Below, piece by piece: positions 60,166-64,000 of a DNA stretch of 64,000 nucleotides (position 1 is the stretch's first letter; each line of letters starts with the position of its first letter). This DNA comes from Paratractidigestivibacter faecalis (GTDB lineage: Bacteria > Actinomycetota > Coriobacteriia > Coriobacteriales > Atopobiaceae). The notes under the pieces were generated by a model. The model was not told where the DNA came from and did no database searches. It worked only from the letters and a program-made list of their open reading frames with translations. The DNA is taken from positions 1,638,742-1,702,741 of the forward strand of contig NZ_QSNG01000001.1 of NCBI RefSeq assembly GCF_003416765.1. Direction: 5' to 3'. Made by a program: the position numbers and the translations under genes.

Positions 60166-60627
60166 CTAGGCCTCCTCGAGGGAGCTGAGCAGGTCCAGGA
60201 TTTCCGCCTTGTTCCTAGACGCGCGAATCTTCGCGAGTCGGTCGCTATCCTGGATGACGTGCATCATGGCCTTGAGGAGCTCAATCTGCTGACCAGAGTC
60301 CTTGATCACCAGGGGCATGATCAGCTTTACGTCCAGCTTGTGCTCTGGCTCGCCCATCATGCTGAACTCGACGGACTCCTTGGGGACAATCACCCCGATT
60401 GCCGGCTTGTTGACCAGCGTCGGGTCTGTGTGGGGGATGGCGATGCTCATCTCCTTGCCCGGAAGGCCCGTGGGGAAGACCTTCTCGCGTGCGATCACCA
60501 TATCCGCATATCCCTCGTTGACATAGCCGCACTCCTGAAGACGACCTGCCATGAGACGGATGGCCTCCTCAGAGGTCTTAACGTCGGCGTCAATGAAAAC
60601 GAGCCTCTCGTCCAATAGCTTGCTCAT
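60166..60627 (-). CDS. PTS galactitol-type IIA
   Basis: 153 residues of the fructose/mannitol IIA fold; the phosphohistidine is H66 in SIAIPHTDP, with GLPGKEM before it. The ATG for MSKLLD has a near-perfect AAGGAGGTGATT 8 bp upstream, preferred over the TTG six codons earlier. Confidence 0.9.
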   Translation of the reverse strand: MSKLLDERLVFIDADVKTSEEAIRLMAGRLQECGYVNEGYADMVIAREKVFPTGLPGKEMSIAIPHTDPTLVNKPAIGVIVPKESVEFSMMGEPEHKLDVKLIMPLVIKDSGQQIELLKAMMHVIQDSDRLAKIRASRNKAEILDLLSSLEEA

Positions 60628-60690
60628 ATTAATCACCTCCTTCAAATGCCTGGCATGCGTTCTATCAACAGAAAAATGGGGTTTGCCGCG

Positions 60691-61155
60691 TTAGGACGGA
60701 ATCAGCCCAAAGCGCGCGGCCGTAACGACGAGGGAAAAGAGCAGGAGGGCCGCCGCAACGGCGCGAATGGCCTTCCGCGTTCTCACAAGTCCGAGGGGAA
60801 GGTAGTATTCGTAGCGCGGAAGCACGCGCGGCCAGACGAGAATCAGCAGGGAGAAGCCCACGAGGGGAAGCGACGTCCAGGCCGGTTCCTGGCCCAGAAA
60901 GCCGATGGCCACCCAGGAAGCGATGGCAATGCCCGCAAGGAGCACGTAGAAGGCCTGACGGAAGCGGGCGTCCCTCTCGACGAAGGACTCAGCCCGGCGA
61001 TAATGCTCCTCGCAGCAGCACTTGAGGACCGGAGTCCCTCCGGGATTGACCACATACGCGTACTCGGCGGTGGGCCGGCCGCACCACAGGCAGTTCGCGA
61101 CCTCGCCCTCGACGCCGTGGTGCCCATTGTAGACTAGCTTGCGCTTCGCAGACAT
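60691..61155 (-). CDS. zinc-ribbon plus membrane protein of unknown function
   Basis: 154 residues. N-terminal Cys-rich part NCLWCGRPTAEYAYVVNPGGTPVLKCCCEEHYRRAESF (CxxC ... CCC..H), likely zinc-binding. Then three or four TM helices, with a Tyr/Arg/Leu-rich loop between. It overlaps the end of the PRD regulator gene by 22 bp and precedes the PTS IIA gene. Not a known PTS component; role unknown. Confidence 0.65.
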   Translation of the reverse strand: MSAKRKLVYNGHHGVEGEVANCLWCGRPTAEYAYVVNPGGTPVLKCCCEEHYRRAESFVERDARFRQAFYVLLAGIAIASWVAIGFLGQEPAWTSLPLVGFSLLILVWPRVLPRYEYYLPLGLVRTRKAIRAVAAALLLFSLVVTAARFGLIPS

Positions 61156-63242
61156 GTCTGCCCCTTCCCTCCGGCACGCCCAGAACGGCGTCGACACTCG
61201 TCCTCAAACCTGTCGACGACTCCTCGATCAGAGAAAAGCTCGTAGATGCTGAACAGCGTCCCCCAGTGGGAGTACCGGTTTATGGTCGAGATGCAGATGA
61301 CTATCTTCGCCGGAGCGCCATCGGGGAAAACGACGCCGTCGTCGCAGAGTGCGATTTGAGCCGCTACGCGTGCGCCCTTGTCACCCTGAACGGGACAGCG
61401 GACCACGACGACATCGCAGGCCATGCGGTAATACATAAAGCGCGGGCCCCTGACGAGGTTCTTCATGCGCTCCACGAGTGAGCTCCCCGCCGAGTCCCCC
61501 TGAAGGGCTTCGGCGCACCTGAGGACCGCCTGTTGCCAAGTCCCGCCGCTCTCGAGAATCACCGTGTCCTCGCGAATGTGGGCGTCGCCGACCATGGGTG
61601 CGTGAGAGTTCACGGTGCAGCGCCCGCCGTCGTCGAAGAACTTGAAGAGCTCGAAGTACAGGTGGTCCGACCCGAGCCAGGAGGAATCGCCCTCTGGCAT
61701 GTTCTCGGACATGATGTCGAGAATCCCACCGATCAGGGAATCGTACCGAGAGATGATTCGGTTCCTCTTCAGGACGCCATAAATCTGGTGCTTATTCTCC
61801 TCCGAGAAGAAAGGCGTCACCTCGACCATGTTGTCGCTCCTCATTTCGGGGGGCAGGGGGACAAGCGCGAGGACGACCGCATAGCTCTCCAGAGTCCAGC
61901 GATGCAGCTTCTCGGAATCTGCCGTACTCCAGTCGAAGCTGATGCCGCAGGCTTGGGAGAGCTGGTCTCTGACCAGAGTCGCCGTCGACATGTTGTCCGC
62001 CCCCACGATCAGGACGCGGTCGGCGCTCGTGTCGCCACGCTCGAGCATCTTGCTGTCTAGGTCGCTCGAGAGGTAGATGGTGAGGAAGGCCAGCTCGTCG
62101 TCGGACAGGCTGCCCATGCCGGACTCGATGGCGGCGCGGCGGCAGAACTCGAAGGACATCGGATACATCTTTCGGACGTCGTCCGTCAGGGGGTTATGCA
62201 CCGGGATGCCGTACTTCTGCCGATAGAAGAGCGGCCTGATGTGATGTGAGAGCTGTTCCTTGACGAACTCCTTGTTCACAAACGTCAAGCATGCGACGCG
62301 CTCGAAGTTCCCGATCAGGCTCTCTGCCAAGCTGGAGACATAGGCGTCTTCCTCGCTCTGGTGGGCGAAGTCGGCCGTCTTGATGCCGAGGAGAAGCGAG
62401 GTAATGTAGAGAATCTCCTCAGAGGGCAGAGCGATGCCGACGCTCTTGAGCTTCTCAGCGCTGCACTGGACCGAGCGGTAGGAAACGGTGCCCATGAGCG
62501 TGATCTGCTCGTCGCGGCCCATGACCACCGAGTTGCCGGCGAGCCCGCGAAGCCAGGACACCTGAACCATCATTCCCTCGAGGCCGTTGCTCTCCAAAAA
62601 GCAGCGCGTCTTGAGGTCGCTCTCGTACTGCTTGATGAGGCTGCGACAGAGGGCGTAATAATCGATGTCGTTATTCGTCACCCTGACGAGTGCGGCTTGC
62701 AGAAAGCGCTTTGCGTCATGGGCGTGCCCGGAGTCAGCGAGCTCCTTGAGGCTTGACCAGATGCGCTTGCGAATCGTTATCTCGTCGCCAAGGACTTCGT
62801 AGCCGGCAGCCGCCACGCTGGAGAGTGAGAGTCCGAGCGAATCGAGGGACTCGCGGATCTCGTGGACGTCCGCAATCACGGTGTTTCGGCTGACCCCGAA
62901 GGAATCCATGAGCACGCCTATGGTAACCGGCTCGGAGGAGAGCGCTATGCGTAGAAAGGCCATGCTTTGGCGCTCTGCGACGGAGAAGTACCTCTGGTCG
63001 GCAGACCCAGACAGCCTTTCGACCGAACTCCATTGAACTCCCCTAGCACGAAGGCATTGGTCCTCGACCGAGACACTGCCCAGGCCAGCGGAGGTCAGCC
63101 AGTCGTTGATGCGGGAAATGTCATAGTAGACGGTGCGTCGAGAAACCCCAAACTCCGACATGACATCCGCCAGGGGAAGCCCCTTTCCAACGGATTGGGA
63201 GAGGCTTCTGAGCAATTGAACTTGGCGACTCTTGAGTTCCAC
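61134..63242 (-). CDS. PRD-type (BglG/MtlR-like) PTS-controlled transcription activator
   Basis: 702 residues with a GTG start behind GAGGAGG. N-terminal HTHs (LPLADVMSEFGVSRRTVYYDISRINDWL; GVLMDSFGVSRNTVIADVHEIRESL) are followed by two PRD domains (second: HHIRPLFYRQKYGIPVHNPLTDDVRKMYP). Then a IIB-like segment in which the Cys is not obvious (VLIVGADNMSTATLVRDQL), and a C-terminal IIA-like domain. Such proteins are switched by phosphorylation from PTS proteins and activate the adjacent PTS operon. First gene of the galactitol-type operon; overlaps the zinc-ribbon gene. Confidence 0.88.
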   Translation of the reverse strand: MELKSRQVQLLRSLSQSVGKGLPLADVMSEFGVSRRTVYYDISRINDWLTSAGLGSVSVEDQCLRARGVQWSSVERLSGSADQRYFSVAERQSMAFLRIALSSEPVTIGVLMDSFGVSRNTVIADVHEIRESLDSLGLSLSSVAAAGYEVLGDEITIRKRIWSSLKELADSGHAHDAKRFLQAALVRVTNNDIDYYALCRSLIKQYESDLKTRCFLESNGLEGMMVQVSWLRGLAGNSVVMGRDEQITLMGTVSYRSVQCSAEKLKSVGIALPSEEILYITSLLLGIKTADFAHQSEEDAYVSSLAESLIGNFERVACLTFVNKEFVKEQLSHHIRPLFYRQKYGIPVHNPLTDDVRKMYPMSFEFCRRAAIESGMGSLSDDELAFLTIYLSSDLDSKMLERGDTSADRVLIVGADNMSTATLVRDQLSQACGISFDWSTADSEKLHRWTLESYAVVLALVPLPPEMRSDNMVEVTPFFSEENKHQIYGVLKRNRIISRYDSLIGGILDIMSENMPEGDSSWLGSDHLYFELFKFFDDGGRCTVNSHAPMVGDAHIREDTVILESGGTWQQAVLRCAEALQGDSAGSSLVERMKNLVRGPRFMYYRMACDVVVVRCPVQGDKGARVAAQIALCDDGVVFPDGAPAKIVICISTINRYSHWGTLFSIYELFSDRGVVDRFEDECRRRSGRAGGKGQTCLRSAS

Positions 63243-63350
63243 GCCGCACCTCCTCGCCTCACGATTGGGACTCTTCTCTTGCCTGCTTCCATTCTCCGCA
63301 GACCTCCGCTCTGGGGAATTACCAATTTGGTGCAAGAAGGAGACCGTCGG

Positions 63351-63378
63351 ATGTGCAAATACATGTACTTACGCACAT
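63351..63378. promoter_or_regulatory. imperfect palindrome upstream of the PRD regulator
   Basis: ATGTGC and GCACAT at the ends and TACATGTA in the centre, about 110 bp before the regulator's start codon in AT-richer sequence. A plausible operator for the regulator or for catabolite control. Confidence 0.4.
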
Positions 63379-64000
63379 TACAGCACAGAAGGATAAGCGA
63401 CACCCGGACTCCTGCCTTGGCCTTATTTGTTTTGGCAAACGCATGTCTTGCTGTTTTTCGATTACTATTTGATGCCAAGACTTTTTCAAGCCAATCGCAA
63501 GGACCAAACAATTGCACTGGTAACCACGCCGTTTGCCGGCTAAAACCACCCGCTTGTGGTCGTTTGCACCAAGCCTGCAAATCGAGATAGGGGTACAACC
63601 CGCTTCACGGACAATCGTCTCAAACTGGGCCACGAGTGCAATTACATGCGCCAAGAGCCTTGCACTCAGCGCGCTTTCTTCGGGGGGTTGAAGGTCGAGT
63701 TCTCCCGTGGCTGCGATTGGGACGGCGTGATGGATGGCAAATTCCCCGGCACGCTCAGCTCGCGCCCAATTGGCGCCGCCAGAAGCCTAGAGACGGCTTT
63801 GAGCACGAGGTTTGGTTGATTGCGACAAAGAAACCAAGCCGAGGCCGTCCCGCGTCCCGTGGAGTCGGATTGGCGAAGCACAGCAATCTGGCATTCCCGC
63901 CCCCAGACGCTCGGCGGCGCCAGGCTGCCGTGGCGAAGCGCCACCGGAGTCGTCCGCAGGCGCCGCCGTCAGCCAGTCGACGCTGCTATCGACGCAGTCC
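63379..64000. other. non-coding or unassigned region at the right edge
   Basis: Mixed-GC sequence with AT-rich stretches near 63420-63490. Short open frames exist on both strands (for example a minus-strand frame beginning AHVIALVAQFETIVREAGCTPI near 63654), but none has a recognised domain or good ribosome-binding site together with family-like length. It may hold remnants or the promoter of a gene beyond the window. Confidence 0.4.

Noticed and set aside
63666-63944. 92-codon minus-strand open frame at the right edge
   Set aside because: No domain, no good ribosome-binding site and unusual composition; not supportable as a gene.

Overview
The window looks like chromosome of a high-GC Gram-positive actinobacterium of the class Coriobacteriia, most like Olsenella/Atopobiaceae. 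This rests on high GC, actinobacterial versions of housekeeping proteins (GlmS, GlmM, RplM/RpsI, FtsEX, SecA, SmpB, RNase R), a membrane-bound LuxR regulator of the coriobacterial type, and many PTS systems. The genus is inference.

Layout. (1) 1-18 kb, nearly all minus strand: the end of a YeiH-type exporter; an orphan JetD/DUF2220 TOPRIM protein with a long Ala/Glu/Arg-rich linker; tsaE-UDG-alr-nnr-acpS; glmS and glmM; rplM-rpsI; a patatin-like lipase; then the trans-translation set tmRNA (ssrA), smpB, a TPR protein and RNase R. (2) 18-21 kb: ftsE-ftsX and a small transaldolase. (3) 21-29 kb, accessory: a MntA-HepT type VII toxin-antitoxin pair, an ABC exporter operon behind a small secreted protein, and a LuxR regulator with two TM+HTH modules, interspersed with two families of intergenic repeats. 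(4) 29-36 kb: an ascorbate-type PTS operon with three unrelated aldolase/lyase folds and a SIS isomerase, facing a divergent DeoR regulator across an AT-rich operator region. (5) 36-44 kb: yitT, prfB, secA and a 1003-residue SARP/BTAD-type regulator. (6) 44.5-53.9 kb, a patchwork of decay and transfer: a truncated phosphoesterase, a DUF234 ATPase pseudogene, an AlbA_2/ATPase-type regulator flanked by 17-bp direct repeats, a DUF2075 helicase tail, a very GC-rich mobilization block (MobC, a frameshifted VirD4/TraG, relaxase), and a two-gene module (51292-53378) that I cannot assign to a known system. (7) 53.9-63.2 kb: a galactitol-type PTS operon with a PRD regulator and four enzymes (2-hydroxyacid dehydrogenase, class II aldolase, iron alcohol dehydrogenase, enolase-superfamily dehydratase).

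How genes work together: tmRNA, SmpB and RNase R form one ribosome-rescue/decay neighbourhood. The two PTS operons each pair uptake and phosphorylation with aldol cleavage and redox steps, with substrates unknown. The secreted protein, ABC genes and LuxR regulator look like a peptide export/immunity locus. The best candidate for an undescribed system is the two-gene operon at 51292-53378: one promoter with a palindrome, a 194-aa alpha/beta protein, and a 499-aa protein with a possible nuclease-like core and a glycine/alanine-rich membrane-type region, next to a relaxase.
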